In this document: positions 34,488-46,381 of the stretch, piece after piece
Layout of the letters: each line of letters opens with the position of its first letter
How positions within the stretch are numbered: the first letter of the stretch is position 1
From: Zea mays
Lineage: Eukaryota > Streptophyta > Magnoliopsida > Poales > Poaceae
Length of the DNA: 64,000 nt
NCBI RefSeq assembly: GCF_902167145.1
Contig: NC_050097.1
Span: 45,306,095-45,370,094 of the forward strand
Direction of reading: 5' to 3'
Made by a program: the position numbers and the translations under genes
The notes under the pieces: generated by a model
Database searches by the model: none
The model's input: only the letters and a program-made list of their open reading frames with translations
Told to the model about the DNA's origin: nothing

Positions 34488-37400
34488 TCAATCCAAGTTC
34501 CGCGAATCTAAGACATTTAGCTCACTACGCAGCCTGCAAAAGGTCTTCTCATCTAGAGGCTTGGTAAAGATATCGGCTAGCTGGTTCTCGGTGCTAACAT
34601 GAAACACTTCGATATCTCCCTTTTGTTGGTGGTCTCTCAAAAAGTGATGCCGGATGTCTATGTGCTTTGTGCGGCTGTGCTCAACAGGATTCTCCGCCAT
34701 GCGGATAGCACTCTCATTATCACATAGGAGTGGGACTTTGCTCAGATTGTAGCCAAAGTCCCGGAGAGTTTGCCTCATCCAAAGTAGTTGCGCGCAACAC
34801 TGTCCTGCGGCAACGTACTCGGCCTCAGCGGTGGATAGGGCAACGGAAGTTTGTTTCTTAGAGTTCCACGACACCAGGGACCTTCCTAAGAATTGGCACG
34901 TCCCCGATGTGCTCTTCCTATCGACCTTACATCCAGCATAGTCGGTGTCTGAGTATCCAACCAAGTCAAAGGTAGACCCCTTTGGATACCAGAGCCCGAA
35001 GCAAGGCGTAACAACTAAATATCTAAGGATTCGCTTCACCGCCACTAAGTGACATTCCTTAGGATCGGATTGAAATCTAGCACACATGCATATGCTAAGC
35101 ATAATATCCGGTCTACTAGCACATAAGTAAAGTAATGACCCTATCATTGACCGGTATGCTTTTTGATCAACGGACTTACCTCCTTTGTTGAGGTCGGTGT
35201 GTCCGTCGGATCCCATCGGCGTCTTTGCGGGCTTGGCGTCCTTCATCCCAAACCGCTTTAGCAGATCTTGCGTGTACTTCGTTTGGGAGATGAAGGTGCC
35301 ATCCTTGAGTTGCTTCACTTGGAACCCAAGGAAGTAGTTCAACTCGCCCATCATCGACATCTCGAATTTCTGCATCATCACCCTGCTAAACTCTTCACAA
35401 GACTTTTGGTTAGTAGAACCAAATATTATGTCATCGACATAAATTTGGCACACAAACAAATCATCATCACATGTCTTTGTAAAAAGAGTTGGATCGGCTT
35501 TCCCAACTTTGAAAGCATTAGCTATTAAAAAGTCTCTAAGGCATTCATACCATGCTCTTGGGGCTTGCTTAAGTCCATAGAGCGCCTTAGAGAGCTTACA
35601 CACATGGTCGGGGTACCGTTCATCCTCGAAGCCAGGGGGTTGCTCTACGTACACCTCCTCCTTGATTGGCCCGTTGAGGAAAGCGCTCTTCACATCCATT
35701 TGGTACAACCTGAAAGAATGGTGAGCGGCATATGCTAGCAAGATACGAATGGACTCTAGCCTAGCCACAGGAGCGAAAGTCTCCTCAAAGTCCAAACCTG
35801 CGACTTGGGCATAACCTTTTGCCACAAGTCGAGCCTTGTTCCTCGTCACCACCCCGTGCTCGTCCTGTTTGTTGCGGAACACCCACTTGGTTCCCACAAC
35901 ATTTTGCTTCGGACGAGGCACCAGTGTCCAAACTTCATTGCGCTTGAAGTTGTTGAGCTCCTCCTGCATGGCCAATACCCAATCCGGATCTAGCAAGGCC
36001 TCCTCTACCCTGAAAGGCTCAATAGAAGAGACAAAAGAGTAATGCTCACAAAAATTAACTAATCTAGATCGAGTAGTTACTCCCTTACTAATATCACCCA
36101 GAATTTGGTCGACGGGATGATCCCTTTGAATCATCGCTCGAACTTGGGTTGGAGGTGCCGGTTGCGCTTCTTCCTCCATAACATGATCATCTTGTGCTCC
36201 CCCTTGATCACATGCCTCCTGTTGATGAACCTGTTCATCGTCTTGAGTTGGGGGATGCACTGTTGTTGAGGAAGAAGGTTGATCTCGTTCAACTTGTTCC
36301 TGTGGCCGAACTTCTCCAATCGCCATGGTTCGTATAGCGGCCGTCGGAACATCTTCTTCATCTACATCATCACAATCAACAACTTGCTCTCTTGGAGAGC
36401 CATTAGTCTCATCAAATACAACATCGCTAGAGACTTCAACCAAACCCGATGATTTGTTGAAGACTCTATACGCCTTTGTATTTGAGTCATAACCTAACAA
36501 AAACCCTTCTACAGCTTTGGGAGCAAACTTAGAATTTCTACCTTTCTTCACTAGAATGTAGCACTTGCTCCCAAATACACGAAAGTAAGATACATTGGGT
36601 TTGTTACCGGTTAGTAGCTCATACGACGTCTTCTTGAGGAGGCGATGAAGATAGACCCTGTTGATGGCGTGGCAAGCCGTGTTCACGGCTTCCGTCCAAA
36701 AGCACTCGGGGGTCTTGAACTCTCCTAGCATCGTCCTCGCCATATCGATGAGCGTCCTGTTCTTCCTCTCTACCACACCATTTTGCTGTGGTGTGTAGGG
36801 AGCGGAGAACTCATGCTTGATCCCTTCTTCTTCAAGGAATTCCTCCACTTGAAGATTCTTGAACTCGGACCCGTTGTCGCTCCTTATCTTCTTCACTTTG
36901 AGCTCAAACTCATTTTGAGCTCTCCTGAGGAAGCGCTTGAGGGTCCCTTGGGTTTCAGACTTATCCTGCAAAAAGAACACCCAAGTGAAGCGGGAAAAGT
37001 CATCAACAATAACCAGACCATACTTACTTCCTCCTATGCTCAGATAGGCGACGGGTCCAAAGAGATCCATATGCAACAGCTCCAGAGGTCTTGAAGTGGT
37101 CATCACATTCTTGCTGTGATGCGCTCCTCCCACCTGTTTACCTGCTTGACAAGCTGCACAAGGTCTATCTTTTTCGAATTGCACGTTAGTCAAACCTATC
37201 ACGTGTTCTCCCTTTAGAAGCTTGTGAAGGTTCTTCATCCCCACATGTGCTAAGCGGCGATGCCACAGCCAGCCCATGCTAGTCTTAGCTATTAAGCATG
37301 CATCTAGACCAGCCTCTTCTTTTGCAAAATCAACTAAATAAAGTTTGCCGTCTAATACACCCTTAAAAGCTAGTGAACCATCACTTCTTCTAAAGACAGA

Positions 37401-37694
37401 CACATCTACATTTGTAAATAGACAGTTGTACCCCATGTTGCATAATTGACTAACTGATAGCAAATTGTATCCCAAAGACTCAACTAAAAACACATTAGAA
37501 ATTGAGTGCTCATTAGAAATTGCAATTTTACCTAACCCTTTTACCTTGCCTTGATTCCCATCACCGAATATAATTGAATCTTGGGAATCCTTATTCTTGA
37601 CGTAGGAGGTGAACATCTTCTTCTCCCCCGTCATATGGTTTGTGCATCCGCTATCAATAATCCAGCTTGAACCCCCGGATGCATAAACCTGCAA
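34488..37694 (-). CDS. pol: Ji2 Pol (protease, integrase, RT, RNase H)
   Basis: 1068 codons with no stop. Protease IDSGCTNH is near the N-terminus, then integrase with zinc-binding residues and the catalytic Asp, Asp, Glu set (MDLFGP, SDNGSEF, GVVERKN), RT with YVDDIIFG (YVDD at about 35430-35441) and RNase H with [15 protein letters not shown] and [11 protein letters not shown]. The RT N-terminal segment has the complete ESIRILLAY that is one residue shorter in Ji1. As in Ji1 there is no ATG at the start and the frame is offset from gag, so expression needs a special mechanism. All catalytic motifs I can check are present. Confidence 0.93.
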   Translation of the reverse strand: MQVYASGGSSWIIDSGCTNHMTGEKKMFTSYVKNKDSQDSIIFGDGNQGKVKGLGKIAISNEHSISNVFLVESLGYNLLSVSQLCNMGYNCLFTNVDVSVFRRSDGSLAFKGVLDGKLYLVDFAKEEAGLDACLIAKTSMGWLWHRRLAHVGMKNLHKLLKGEHVIGLTNVQFEKDRPCAACQAGKQVGGAHHSKNVMTTSRPLELLHMDLFGPVAYLSIGGSKYGLVIVDDFSRFTWVFFLQDKSETQGTLKRFLRRAQNEFELKVKKIRSDNGSEFKNLQVEEFLEEEGIKHEFSAPYTPQQNGVVERKNRTLIDMARTMLGEFKTPECFWTEAVNTACHAINRVYLHRLLKKTSYELLTGNKPNVSYFRVFGSKCYILVKKGRNSKFAPKAVEGFLLGYDSNTKAYRVFNKSSGLVEVSSDVVFDETNGSPREQVVDCDDVDEEDVPTAAIRTMAIGEVRPQEQVERDQPSSSTTVHPPTQDDEQVHQQEACDQGGAQDDHVMEEEAQPAPPTQVRAMIQRDHPVDQILGDISKGVTTRSRLVNFCEHYSFVSSIEPFRVEEALLDPDWVLAMQEELNNFKRNEVWTLVPRPKQNVVGTKWVFRNKQDEHGVVTRNKARLVAKGYAQVAGLDFEETFAPVARLESIRILLAYAAHHSFRLYQMDVKSAFLNGPIKEEVYVEQPPGFEDERYPDHVCKLSKALYGLKQAPRAWYECLRDFLIANAFKVGKADPTLFTKTCDDDLFVCQIYVDDIIFGSTNQKSCEEFSRVMMQKFEMSMMGELNYFLGFQVKQLKDGTFISQTKYTQDLLKRFGMKDAKPAKTPMGSDGHTDLNKGGKSVDQKAYRSMIGSLLYLCASRPDIMLSICMCARFQSDPKECHLVAVKRILRYLVVTPCFGLWYPKGSTFDLVGYSDTDYAGCKVDRKSTSGTCQFLGRSLVSWNSKKQTSVALSTAEAEYVAAGQCCAQLLWMRQTLRDFGYNLSKVPLLCDNESAIRMAENPVEHSRTKHIDIRHHFLRDHQQKGDIEVFHVSTENQLADIFTKPLDEKTFCRLRSELNVLDSRNLD

Positions 37695-37701
37695 GGCAAA
37701 T

Positions 37702-40095
37702 TTAGGCTTGGGACTTAGGTACCCAACTCTTGTTGGGTCCTACAAGGTTAGTGCAAATATCCTTAGGGACCCAAATGCAAGTTTTGTCTCCCTTGCATTT
37801 TGCCCCTAACTTCCTAGCAACAATTTTCTTATCCTTTCTACAAATGGCAAAAGAAGCATTTAAAGCACAATAAATTGTAGAAGGTCCATTTACTACTTTC
37901 CTAGGAGCATTATGAACTACATTTCTCCTAGGCATTTGATGTATATTTTTCCTAGGCATATTTCTATTATGTACATAAGAAGAACTAGAAGCAACCATGA
38001 CATGAGCATCAAAATCATCATAAGCATTATAACCCCTATAAGCACTTCTAGTTTGTCTTCTATCATGATACAAAAAAGCATGGTTCTTTTTAGTGCTACT
38101 AGCCATAGGAGCCTTCCCTTTCTCCTTGGCGAAGATAGGAGCCTTATGGCTTGTCAAGTTCTTGACTTCTCTTTTGAAGCCAAGCCCATCCTTAATTGAG
38201 GGGTGTCTACCAACCGTGTAGGCATCCCTAGCAAATTTTAGTTTATCAAAATTACTCTTGCTAGTCTTAAGTTGAGCATTAAGACTAGCTAATTCATCAT
38301 TCAATTTTGAAATAGAAACTAAGTGTTCGCTACAAGCATTAATATCAATATCCTTACACCTAGTGCAAATTTCAACATATTCAACACAAGAGTTGGATTT
38401 ATTTGCTTCTACTAGTTTAGCATTTAAATCATCGTTTATGCTCTTTAAGTTAGAAATAGAATCATGGCATGTTGACACTTCACAAGCAAGCATTTCATTC
38501 CTCTTAATTTCTAATGCAAGGGATTTTTGAGCCTCTACAAACTTATCATGTTCTTCATACAACAAATCCTCTTGCTTTTCTAAAAGTATATTCTTTTCAT
38601 TCAAGGCATCAATTAATTCATTAATTTTGTCTATCTTAGATCTATCTAAGCCCTTGAACAAACATGAATAATCTACTTCATCCTCATCACTAGATTCGTC
38701 CTCACTTGAAGAAGCATAGGTAGAGTTGCGAGTACATACCTTCTTCTCCCTTGCCATAAGGCATGTGTGACGCTCGTTGGGGAAGAGGGTTGATTTGTTG
38801 AAGGCGGTGGCGGCGAGTCCTTCATTGTCGGAGTCGGAAGAGGAGCAATCCGAGTCCCACTCCTTGCCTAGATGCGCCTCGCCCTTTGCCTTCTTGTAAT
38901 GCTTCTTCTTTTCCCTCTTGTTTCCCTTTTCCTGGTCACTATCATTATCGGGGCAGTTAGCGATAAAATGACCAATCTTACCGCACTTGAAGCATGAGCG
39001 CTTCCCCTTCGTCTTGGTCTTGCTTGGCTGCCCCTTGTGACCCTTTAGCACCGTCTTGAAACGTTTTATGATGAGAGCCATCTCTTCATCATTAAGTCCG
39101 ACCGCCTCAATTTGTGCAACCTTGCTAGGTAGCACCTCCTTGCTTCTTGTTGCTTTGAGAGCAAAAGGTTGTGGTTCGTTGATCGGTCCATTCAAGGCGT
39201 CGTCCACGTACCTTGCCTCCTTGATCATCATTCGCCCGCTGACGAATTTTCCTAAGACTTCTTCGGGCGACATTTTGGTGTACCTGGGATTCTCACGAAT
39301 ATTATTCACCAAATGAGGATCAAGAACGGTAAAGGACCTTAGCATTAGTCGGACGACATCGTGGTCCGTCCATCGCGTGCTTCCGTAGCTCCTTATTTTG
39401 TTGATGAGGGTCTTGAGCCGGTTGTATGTTTGAGTTGGCTCCTCGCCCCTTATCATCGCGAACCGTCCAAGCTCGCCCTCTACCAACTCCATTTTGGTGA
39501 GCAAGGTAGCGTCATTTCCCTCATGAGAGATCTTGAGGGTATCCCAGATTTGCTTGGCGTTATCCAAGCCACTCACTTTGTTATATTCATCCCTGCACAA
39601 TGAAGCTAGAAGAACAGTAGTAGCTTGTGCATTCTTATGGATTTGCTCATTAATGAATATAGGACTATCCGAACTATTAAAGTGCATTCCACTATCTATA
39701 ATCTCCCATATACTAGGATGGAGAGAGAATAGGTGACTACGCATTTTGTGGCTCCAAAATCCGTAGTCCTCCCCATCAAAGTGTGGGGGCTTGCCGAGTG
39801 GAATGGAAAGCAAATGTGAATTTGAACTTTGCGGAATACGAGAGTAGTCAAAGGAAAAGTTAGAATTAACCGGTTTCCTTTGCTCGTAGTCGTTGTGGTC
39901 GTCGTCCCTTTGGGAAGAAGAGGATTCGTCGCTGTCGTAGTAGACGATCTCCTTGATGCGCCTTGTCTTCTTCTTCTTCCCATCTTTACGTCTGTGGCTC
40001 GAGCCAGAGTCATTGGATTTGTCATCTTTTGGCTCATTGACGAAGGACTCCTTTTCCTTGTCGTTGATCACGATTCCCTTCCCCTTAGGATCCAT
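37702..40095 (-). CDS. gag: Ji2 Gag
   Basis: 797 residues from the ATG at 40093-40095 to the stop at 37702-37704, uninterrupted. Same layout as Ji1 Gag: charged N-terminus, UBN2-type core, one CCHC knuckle [14 protein letters not shown] near residues 368-381 (about 38953-38994), a Ser/Asp-rich stretch, a coiled coil, and the C-terminal WVPK motif. It differs from Ji1 at many scattered residues, mostly in the coiled-coil half. It lies eight bases upstream of the pol frame, as in Ji1. Confidence 0.93.
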   Translation of the reverse strand: MDPKGKGIVINDKEKESFVNEPKDDKSNDSGSSHRRKDGKKKKTRRIKEIVYYDSDESSSSQRDDDHNDYEQRKPVNSNFSFDYSRIPQSSNSHLLSIPLGKPPHFDGEDYGFWSHKMRSHLFSLHPSIWEIIDSGMHFNSSDSPIFINEQIHKNAQATTVLLASLCRDEYNKVSGLDNAKQIWDTLKISHEGNDATLLTKMELVEGELGRFAMIRGEEPTQTYNRLKTLINKIRSYGSTRWTDHDVVRLMLRSFTVLDPHLVNNIRENPRYTKMSPEEVLGKFVSGRMMIKEARYVDDALNGPINEPQPFALKATRSKEVLPSKVAQIEAVGLNDEEMALIIKRFKTVLKGHKGQPSKTKTKGKRSCFKCGKIGHFIANCPDNDSDQEKGNKREKKKHYKKAKGEAHLGKEWDSDCSSSDSDNEGLAATAFNKSTLFPNERHTCLMAREKKVCTRNSTYASSSEDESSDEDEVDYSCLFKGLDRSKIDKINELIDALNEKNILLEKQEDLLYEEHDKFVEAQKSLALEIKRNEMLACEVSTCHDSISNLKSINDDLNAKLVEANKSNSCVEYVEICTRCKDIDINACSEHLVSISKLNDELASLNAQLKTSKSNFDKLKFARDAYTVGRHPSIKDGLGFKREVKNLTSHKAPIFAKEKGKAPMASSTKKNHAFLYHDRRQTRSAYRGYNAYDDFDAHVMVASSSSYVHNRNMPRKNIHQMPRRNVVHNAPRKVVNGPSTIYCALNASFAICRKDKKIVARKLGAKCKGDKTCIWVPKDICTNLVGPNKSWVPKSQA

Positions 40096-40145
40096 CTCTT
40101 CGGGCGGTTAGTCCCTTTCTTGAAGAGAACGGCTCTGATACCAAT

Positions 40146-41417
40146 TGAGAGCACCTAGAGGGGGGGTGAATAGGTGATCCTGTAAAAGCTTAAACTTATA
40201 GCCACAAAACTTTGATTAAGCGTTAGCACAGGTTATGCCAAGTGGCTAGAGAGGAGTCAAAAACACAATAACCACAAGAATTCAATCACAGAGATGACAC
40301 GGTGGTTATCCCGTGGTTCGGCCAAGTACAAAACTTGCCTACTCCACGTCGTGGCGTCCCAACGGACGAGAGTTGCACTCAACTCCTCTCAAGTGATCCA
40401 ATGATCAACTTGAATACCACGGTGTTCTTGCTTTTCTTTTCTCAATCCCGTTTGCGAGGAATCTCCACAGCTTGGAGCCTCTCGCCCTTACAAAAGATGT
40501 TCACAGAGAATCACGGAGCAAGGGAGGGAATGAGCAACGCACACAAGACTTCAAAAGATCAGAGCAACACGCACACAAGCAGCAATAAGAGCTCGCAACA
40601 CAACTCAAAGAGTACACAACTCCACAAGAGCTCTATATGCTATCACAATGAATCGAATGCGCTAGATCAATGTCTTGGTGCTTAGAAAGGTTGTAGGAAT
40701 GCTTGGTGTCCTCCTCCATGCGCCTAGGGGTCCCTTTTATAGCCCCAAGGCAGCTAGGAGCCGTTGAGAACAAATCTGGAAGGCCATCTTTGCCTTCTGT
40801 CTCGTGGCGCACCGGACAGTCCGGTGCACACCGGACACTGTCCGGTGCCCGATTTGTTTCCATAAAAAGCTCATCCGACCGTTGCTTTCTGATGCAGATC
40901 TGCGCACAGTTGGCGCACCGAACATGTCCGGTGCACACCGGACAGTCCGGTGTACCTTTCCGACCGTTGGCTCGGCCACGTGTCGCGCGCCGATCGCGCG
41001 GCCGACCGTTGGCCCGGCCGACCGTTGGCTCACCGGACAGTCCGGTGCACACCGGACAGTCCGGTGAATTTTAGCCGAAGTCGCCGGAGAAAAACCCGAG
41101 AGCGGCTGGTTTGCTCCACGCTGGTCTGGCGCACCGGACACTGTCCGGTGCACACCGGACAGTCCGGTGCCCCAGCCCGAAACAGCCTTTGGCTGTACGC
41201 AGCCACTCTCCACTTCTTTTCTTTTCTTCTTCTTCCTGTTTCTAACACTTAGACAAGATATTAGTACACATAACCAATGTACTAAGGCTTAGAAACATAC
41301 CTTTACTTGTGATTTGCACTTTGTTCAACCATGGGCACATTTTCACATTTAAGCACTTGTGTTTGCACTCAATCACCAAAATACTTAGAAATGGTCCAAA
41401 GGCACATTTCCCTTTCA
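40146..41417 (-). repeat. Ji2 5' LTR
   Basis: 1272 bp. Minus-strand TATA at 40735-40741, palindrome array 40806-41171. The PBS (TTGGTATCAGAGC on minus) lies immediately left of 40146. Confidence 0.93.
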
Positions 41418-41863
41418 AGTCTGGTGGCGCACCGGACAGTCCGGTGGCGCACCGGACAGCGATGAATTATAGCGGAGCTGCGCCTAGGAAACCTGAAGCT
41501 GAAGAGTTTGAAGTCGATCCTCCCTGGTGCACCAGACACTGTCCGATGGTGCACCAGACACTGTCCGGTGGCACACCGGACAGTCCGGTGCGCCAGACCA
41601 GGGAGCACTTCGGTTTCCTTTGCTCCTTTCTTCTTGAACCCTTTTTAATCTTTGTATTGGTTTTGAGTTGAACCTTTGGCACCTGTAGAATATATACTCT
41701 AGAGCAAACTAGTTAGTCCAATTATTTGTGTTGGGCATTTCAACCACCAAAATCATTTAGGAAAAGGTTTAAAGCCTATTTCCCTTTCAGTACCAAGTTC
41801 AAACTTTTCAGGATATGTTCTCTCATTAGAATTGTCTTCATAATTTACCTATTACATTTTATA

Positions 41864-42897
41864 GGTTCTGCATGAGTAGGCTGTTGTTCATCCGCATTAT
41901 GGAAGGAGTGCAACAGCAGGATAATTACTTTACACAACGGGTGGACGCAACAGGCCTGCCAGGACTTGGGCCCCTTCAAAAAGTATGTGCGGCAATGCGG
42001 ATACTTGCTTATGGGTTACTTACTGATGCCGTAGATGAGTACATTCAAACTAGGGAGTCTACCACTCAGGAATGCCTTAATCATTTTTGTCGCGCAATCA
42101 TTGCATATTTTAGTGGGTGGTATCTACGAACTCCTAATGAAGCTGACATTGCACGCATCATGCACAATAGCGAGTCTAGGGGCTTTCCAGGAATGTTGGG
42201 TTCCATAGATTGCATGCATTAGGAGTGGAGGAGCTGTCCTACGGTGTGGCATGGACAGTTTTGTGGTAGAAATGGAAGACCTACGATGATACTCGAAGCG
42301 CTAGCAACGTATGATCTATGGATTTGGCATGCCTTTTTTGGCATGCCTGGGACAAATAATGACATAAACGTGCTTCACCGATCACCAGTATTTGACCCCA
42401 TGACAAGCGGTCGAATGCCACCCGTGAATTACACAATCAACGGTCATGCTTACAACTTCGGCTATTACCTAGCTGATGGCATTTACCCCAACTGGCCAAC
42501 TTTTGTCAAAGCAATTAGACACCCTTATGAGGAAAAGAAAGTATATTTCACAGAAATGCAGGAAAGTTGCAGAAAGGATATTGAGCACGCATTTGGAGTT
42601 CTTCAAGCACGGTGGGCGGTGCTGCGTGGTCCAGCGTACGGTTGGGATCGTAATCGATTAACGGAGATAATAACAGCATGCATCATCATGCACAACATGA
42701 TTGTCGAAGACGAAGGTCAATTTGCTGCAAATACAGATTTCGGAGACAACACTTCAGGCACTGAACCATCTCAACTAATTCAAGAAGGACGGTCCAAATG
42801 GGTTATCAATCACTTCGATCTTCGTCGCCAAGAAAGGTCGTCGACACTACAAAATGATCTTGTGGAGCATTTGTGGGCTCGACGTGGAAGCATGTGA
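41864..42897 (+). pseudogene. PIF/Harbinger transposase (DDE)
   Basis: The visible part starts just after a likely splice acceptor (TTTTATAG near 41863) with CMSRLLFIRIME and runs to the stop at 42895-42897. Catalytic residues: Asp of GSIDCMH (42208-42210), Asp of NNDINVL (42361-42363) and Glu of KDIEHAFG (42583-42585). An in-frame TAG at 42220-42222 follows CMH, where relatives have Trp. The N-terminal exon is absent because element C lies directly upstream. The enzyme class cuts and pastes elements with TWA target duplications. About 340 residues remain. Confidence 0.82.
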
Positions 42898-43319
42898 ACT
42901 TATCGTTTCATAACTACGTAGTTGCATCTCCAATTCAATAAGTTTAATGTCTTTTGTTATGTCGTTGTTATGCTTCTTCAATTAAATAAGTGTAATTCTA
43001 CAATTTACTACCCGATGTCGTGTGTTCATGGACTAAGTGATTCAAATGTATTTGTCACATTACACATGTAGAACCTATTTTCAACAAGGAAACCACAACA
43101 TAAGAATGCAACAAATAATAATGATAGGTCTTTGCACAAACGACTGAATTATTATGTAGTACACACATTACAACATTAAATAGAACCAACATGTCATGCA
43201 AGACTTATGGTTACAACAACTTTATAATGTTTGACAAAACAAATAACACAATGAACTTAGAAAATAGTTCTGAAACAGGATTCGACACCACTAGTACGAC
43301 ATGTCACACAACAGTACAT
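42898..43319. other. Spacer between transposase and ORF1
   Basis: AT-rich convergent 3' flanks of the two PIF genes. No gene or repeat recognised. Confidence 0.5.
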
Positions 43320-44812
43320 TTAGCGAAAACTAAATATGAACTGCTGCAAGCGTTTTTTGTGCTCCTTCATCATAGTCCAAACTTCAGGATCCATATCGTC
43401 TTCACTAGTACACTGCAACATCTGCAACTGTTCTTTGGCCGATTTGAGTTCTTCAAGTTTTAATTCCCTTTCACGAATGCTTAACTTTTTAGCTTCCAAG
43501 TCCAACCTCTTATTCTCTAGTTCCCTGTCTTGTTCAGTGCACTTTTCTTTCTTCTCACCCTTTTCTATGCAGCGCTGAATTTATTTTCCAGTTAAATCTT
43601 GCAGACGGCTTAAGTATTCCATCGATGATGATGACACAACTTTCTTTCTCTCGGATTTACTAGAATCATGGCCAAGAGGTCATTTTCCTGTCAAACTATC
43701 AGAACCACTATCAGATTCATGTCCACCAATTGATGGAGCACCAGAAGATCCAATTGATTTTCCATGTAATCCTCGGAATGAAGGTCCTTGACAGATGCTC
43801 TCCCATTTGGGTACCCCATTCAGTTGATGCCAGCAATGCATAAAATGGAATGGTTTGTTCTCTTCATGTGCAAACAATGTAGCCGCCTTGGAAGTCTGCA
43901 AAAGTCATGATTGAATAAGAATATGCCGACCACATTGCAAAAATGGAGCTAAGTAGAAACAATTCAAAAATTGTGTGCATTAGTGCTAACCTTGTCGTCG
44001 TTAGTCAAGCCACTTTGTTTCTCTCGGAGAACTCTTGCGTAGCAGCCCGAGAACTTACTCACATCTGCTCGAATCTTGTCCTATCTGCTGCTAAGTGCTC
44101 GGTTTAGTCTACAAGGGAACTCGACCCTTTGTTCGTTGTACCTTTTTTCTATTCATGCCCAAAGTCCCTCCTTCCTTTATCCAGTGTGGACAATAGGATC
44201 ACTGCTAATTTGCAACCATGTTGTGCAAAGCAGAAGGTCTTCGGCAGCAGTAAAGTTTTGTTCCTTGGTTTTCTTTGGTTTGTTAACAGGTGCTGGATTC
44301 TTTATAGGACTATTGATGGCCTGAACACTATGTTCAGCATCAGACTCCAAGTTCACAGGTATTGAAGGTACCGTATTGGAACCCTGCAATGGTGTACTAG
44401 TATTTGAACCTGGAAAGGAATATGCAAAAGGATTTCCTTGAACTGAACCTACAGGATTCCTGACAAAGTTCATGTAATGGTTCCAATACAGAGCAGATTG
44501 TGAGGCTGGAAGCATGGTTGATTCGGAACTTGTATTTCCTGTCTGAATGGGAGCCCACATTGTTGTTGGACCTTGAGTTGGATTAGGAAAATTAAGGTTG
44601 CCCATCATGCTGCAATCCATAGGATGCTGCTGCATGAAGCCCCTGGGCCATAATGGGGGTGGAGGGGGAAATTGCTGACCAGTTGAATTGTTTGACATCG
44701 CCTGAGAATTTGTGGCATTGTTTGCTAGGTCCATTCTATGATTTGTGCACATGGGATAAATGTTGTGAAATGGTGTAAACACAATGCAGTGGACATTATA
44801 ATGAAGAAACAT
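43320..44812 (-). pseudogene. PIF/Harbinger ORF1 (Myb/trihelix-like DNA-binding protein)
   Basis: Exon-like blocks on the minus strand. 44177-44812 has a Pro/Asn/Gln-rich N-terminus and the start of a Myb/trihelix domain (FTAAEDLLLCTTWLQISSDP). 43990-44050 encodes KFSGCYARVLREKQSGLTNDDK ending at a plausible GT donor (shared motif in this family is KFSG...GLT..D). 43680-43910 reads KPFHFMHCWHQLNGVPKW. 43320-43505 is a charged coiled-coil C-terminus (REREL...EELKSAKEQL). Stops and frame changes separate the blocks; some are introns, some decay. In the family this protein assists transposase nuclear import and DNA binding. Confidence 0.65.
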
Positions 44813-45101
44813 AGTACGAATGCAAAGGCAAAGCCATTATAGAATGAAAATAAATAACACAAGTCTTGATCAACTTTTCGAGTTGCAACAGCACAGCATC
44901 ATGAAAACAGAGTCTTCATACTACATTTAAGTAGGCAATTCCATACATACATCTAGCTTATGAGAATGTCATACCAGTAAGACTTAAACGGAGATGACCA
45001 CTTAATTGTCGTTTCATAGCACACAACCTAAGAGTTGTTGCTTGCCGACGACTACTTATAAGTTCAAAAGGATGGCATCTTTCTTAAGCTAGAATACATG
45101 G
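44813..45101. other. Spacer
   Basis: AT-rich; no gene, inverted repeat or recognisable terminus found. It should contain the right end of the PIF element if that survives. Confidence 0.4.
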
Positions 45102-45494
45102 CTAATATATATTCCAGTAGCTATTGCGCGTAGACCTATTAGAATCGCTGAAGTACCACTCATCACTGACTTCGGGACAGTACAAGTCATCTTCATCAAA
45201 AGATCGATCAATAACTGTTGGAGGGGTCGATGAAGTTGTAGGTTCAACACTTATGTCATCGTCCTGGGACTTAGCAATTTCTAGAAAAGCTTGGACTTTT
45301 GCCTCTAAGGCATCTTGTTGCAGCAATTCTAGTCTTTCTTTGATGGCAAACAAGGTTCTTGCTACGATCTCTTCATCATGCATGTGGTCTAAATCATGAT
45401 CTACTAAACCACCCAGTGATTTGGTGGCATCCTCGGCACAGTCAACAAGGACTTTGAGCAAAGCCTTCATGTTTTCTTCTGTCGAGGATGCCAT
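45102..45494 (-). CDS. Hypothetical acidic protein
   Basis: About 130 residues from ATG 45492-45494 (MASSTEENMKALL) to the stop at 45102-45104. Helical, acidic, with a possible coiled coil (RLELLQQDALEAKVQAFLEIA) and a C-terminus rich in Asp, Ser and aromatics (DEDDLYCPEVSDEWYFSD). No signal peptide or membrane segment. I do not recognise the family. It lies head-to-head with the hnRNP U-like exon 1 at 45888 across a 390-bp GC-rich spacer, and next to PIF ORF1, so it may be a captured exon, a small host gene or chance. Confidence 0.35.
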   Translation of the reverse strand: MASSTEENMKALLKVLVDCAEDATKSLGGLVDHDLDHMHDEEIVARTLFAIKERLELLQQDALEAKVQAFLEIAKSQDDDISVEPTTSSTPPTVIDRSFDEDDLYCPEVSDEWYFSDSNRSTRNSYWNIY

Positions 45495-45887
45495 GATGAA
45501 ATGTGCTGCAAACAATCTCTATTGCTTCTTAAGAGCAGAGCGTAGGCGTCCACACCGGTCACGGTTCTGCCTCCCACCCGACATCCTCCGCTCCGCGCTT
45601 TCGTCGCTGCCATCAACGGTCGTCGCTATCCCGTCCATGATGCTCGCCGCCCCTGCTCCCCCACGCTGACTACACGCACCCTGCCATCCTCGCCCTCCTC
45701 CGCGCACGCGTCGGACGCTCGCCATGCTCGCCTCCCTCCCCTCCGGCCCTTCCCTCCATCCTCAGCCCTTCCCTCGGAAAAAAGTCTAGCCCCCAAACTC
45801 CCCAGCGGGGGGCGAGCCTAGGAGCTGAACCAACCGTACAACAGTTTCTCCCCAATTCCTCTGCCGTTTGTCCCCTTCGGAAACCCA
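45495..45887. other. GC-rich spacer between divergent ORFs
   Basis: No convincing ORF. Its GC content and position upstream of the hnRNP U-like ATG make it a plausible 5' UTR/promoter region. No TATA box was identified. Confidence 0.4.
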
Positions 45888-46014
45888 ATGGCGTCGCCCG
45901 ACGACGAGTCCGCGCAGCCACCATCGAAGCGGCCCCGACGCGATGCCGAACCTGAGGTGGACGCCGCTGAGCCATCACCGCGCGTGGTGCTCAACCCAGC
46001 GTTCTGCGATCTCG
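45888..46014 (+). pseudogene. hnRNP U-like gene fragment, exon 1
   Basis: Begins ATG GCG TCG CCC and encodes a hydrophilic Asp/Glu/Pro-rich N-terminus with a basic SKRPRR (nuclear-localisation-like), ending ...VVLNPAFCDL plus one base, then GTACGC as splice donor at 46015. It joins in phase to 51651 (ACTTCGATG), giving CDLDFDV, a junction typical of plant SPRY-containing hnRNP U-like proteins. Intron 1 now contains the chromovirus at 46094-51628; before that insertion it would have been about 100 bp. Confidence 0.78.
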
Positions 46015-46093
46015 GTACGCACCCGACAACCCGACCTCCCACGTCTTCTCTGCGCTTCCGTTTCTGTTACGCGCGTCTCTAATCGTGTTCTCA

Positions 46094-46381
46094 TGTTACA
46101 GCCCGTGGCCACCGACGCGATCGCCGGGACGTGAGCAGAGTATTCACCGTCGCCGGGAGAGACAACGAGAGAATATTTGGTAGGTGTTTCTATTCAGATA
46201 TTTCGTAACCTCCTCTGTTCTGTTACAGCATATTTATTCTCACATGGGGATGGCTCACAAACAGCCCACACGCCTCAATACCCACTACGGAATACACCCA
46301 ACGCACACGGCCCATCTTCAGCCTCCAGTCCCAGCTCCATCAGCGATAGGTGCTCCGTCTCCTTGGTCGTCAGGCATGACA
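46094..46381 (-). repeat. Chromovirus 3' LTR (left)
   Basis: 288 bp, TGTTACAGCCCG to GGCATGACA. It aligns with 51035-51311 plus 51618-51628. Confidence 0.93.

Larger units (their letters stand above)
32427..41417 (-). mobile_element. Ji-type Sirevirus (Ji2), full length and apparently coding-intact
   Basis: Minus-strand element with 3' LTR 32427-33699, pol 34488-37694, gag 37702-40095, PBS at about 40132-40143 and 5' LTR 40146-41417. The 5-bp target duplication AGTCT is at 32422-32426 and 41418-41422. The LTRs (1273 and 1272 bp) differ by about six substitutions and one G-run change by my count. It is inserted in the right LTR of element C. Both ORFs are free of stops, making it the best candidate in the window for a mobile autonomous copy. 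Confidence 0.93.
23973..41789 (-). mobile_element. Opie-like, gag-only Sirevirus (element C), host to the other insertions
   Basis: Minus-strand element. The 3' LTR remainder is 23973-25165, the internal region 25166-30634, the 5' LTR 30635-41789. That 5' LTR is interrupted by an Ac/Ds-like element and by Ji2. The internal region has a PBS, a decayed gag and a 3.5-kb AT-rich tail, but no protease, integrase, RT or RNase H. The first 293 bp of the left LTR (equivalent of 30635-30927) are missing; the Tat gypsy adjoins instead. The right flank is GTACC (41790-41794), directly beside a PIF/Harbinger transposase. The left target duplication is not visible. Confidence 0.8.
30635..41789 (-). repeat. 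Element C right (5') LTR, interrupted twice
   Basis: LTR sequence is 30635-31547, 32183-32426 and 41423-41789, with the Ac/Ds-like element and Ji2 between. It begins TGAAAGTC on plus and ends TTTCCCTTTCA. A minus-strand TATA box (TATAAATA) is at 31499-31506. Subtracting insertions and one copy of each target duplication leaves roughly 1.5 kb, consistent with the left copy plus its missing 293 bp. Confidence 0.85.
41790..44850. mobile_element. PIF/Harbinger-like DNA transposon remnant
   Basis: Contains the two genes of PIF/Harbinger elements: a DDE transposase on plus (41864-42897) and the Myb/trihelix-like ORF1 on minus (43320-44812), transcribed towards each other. The transposase 5' exon is cut off at 41790 by element C. 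Neither terminal inverted repeat was found, so the right limit is approximate. Both genes are broken. Confidence 0.7.
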
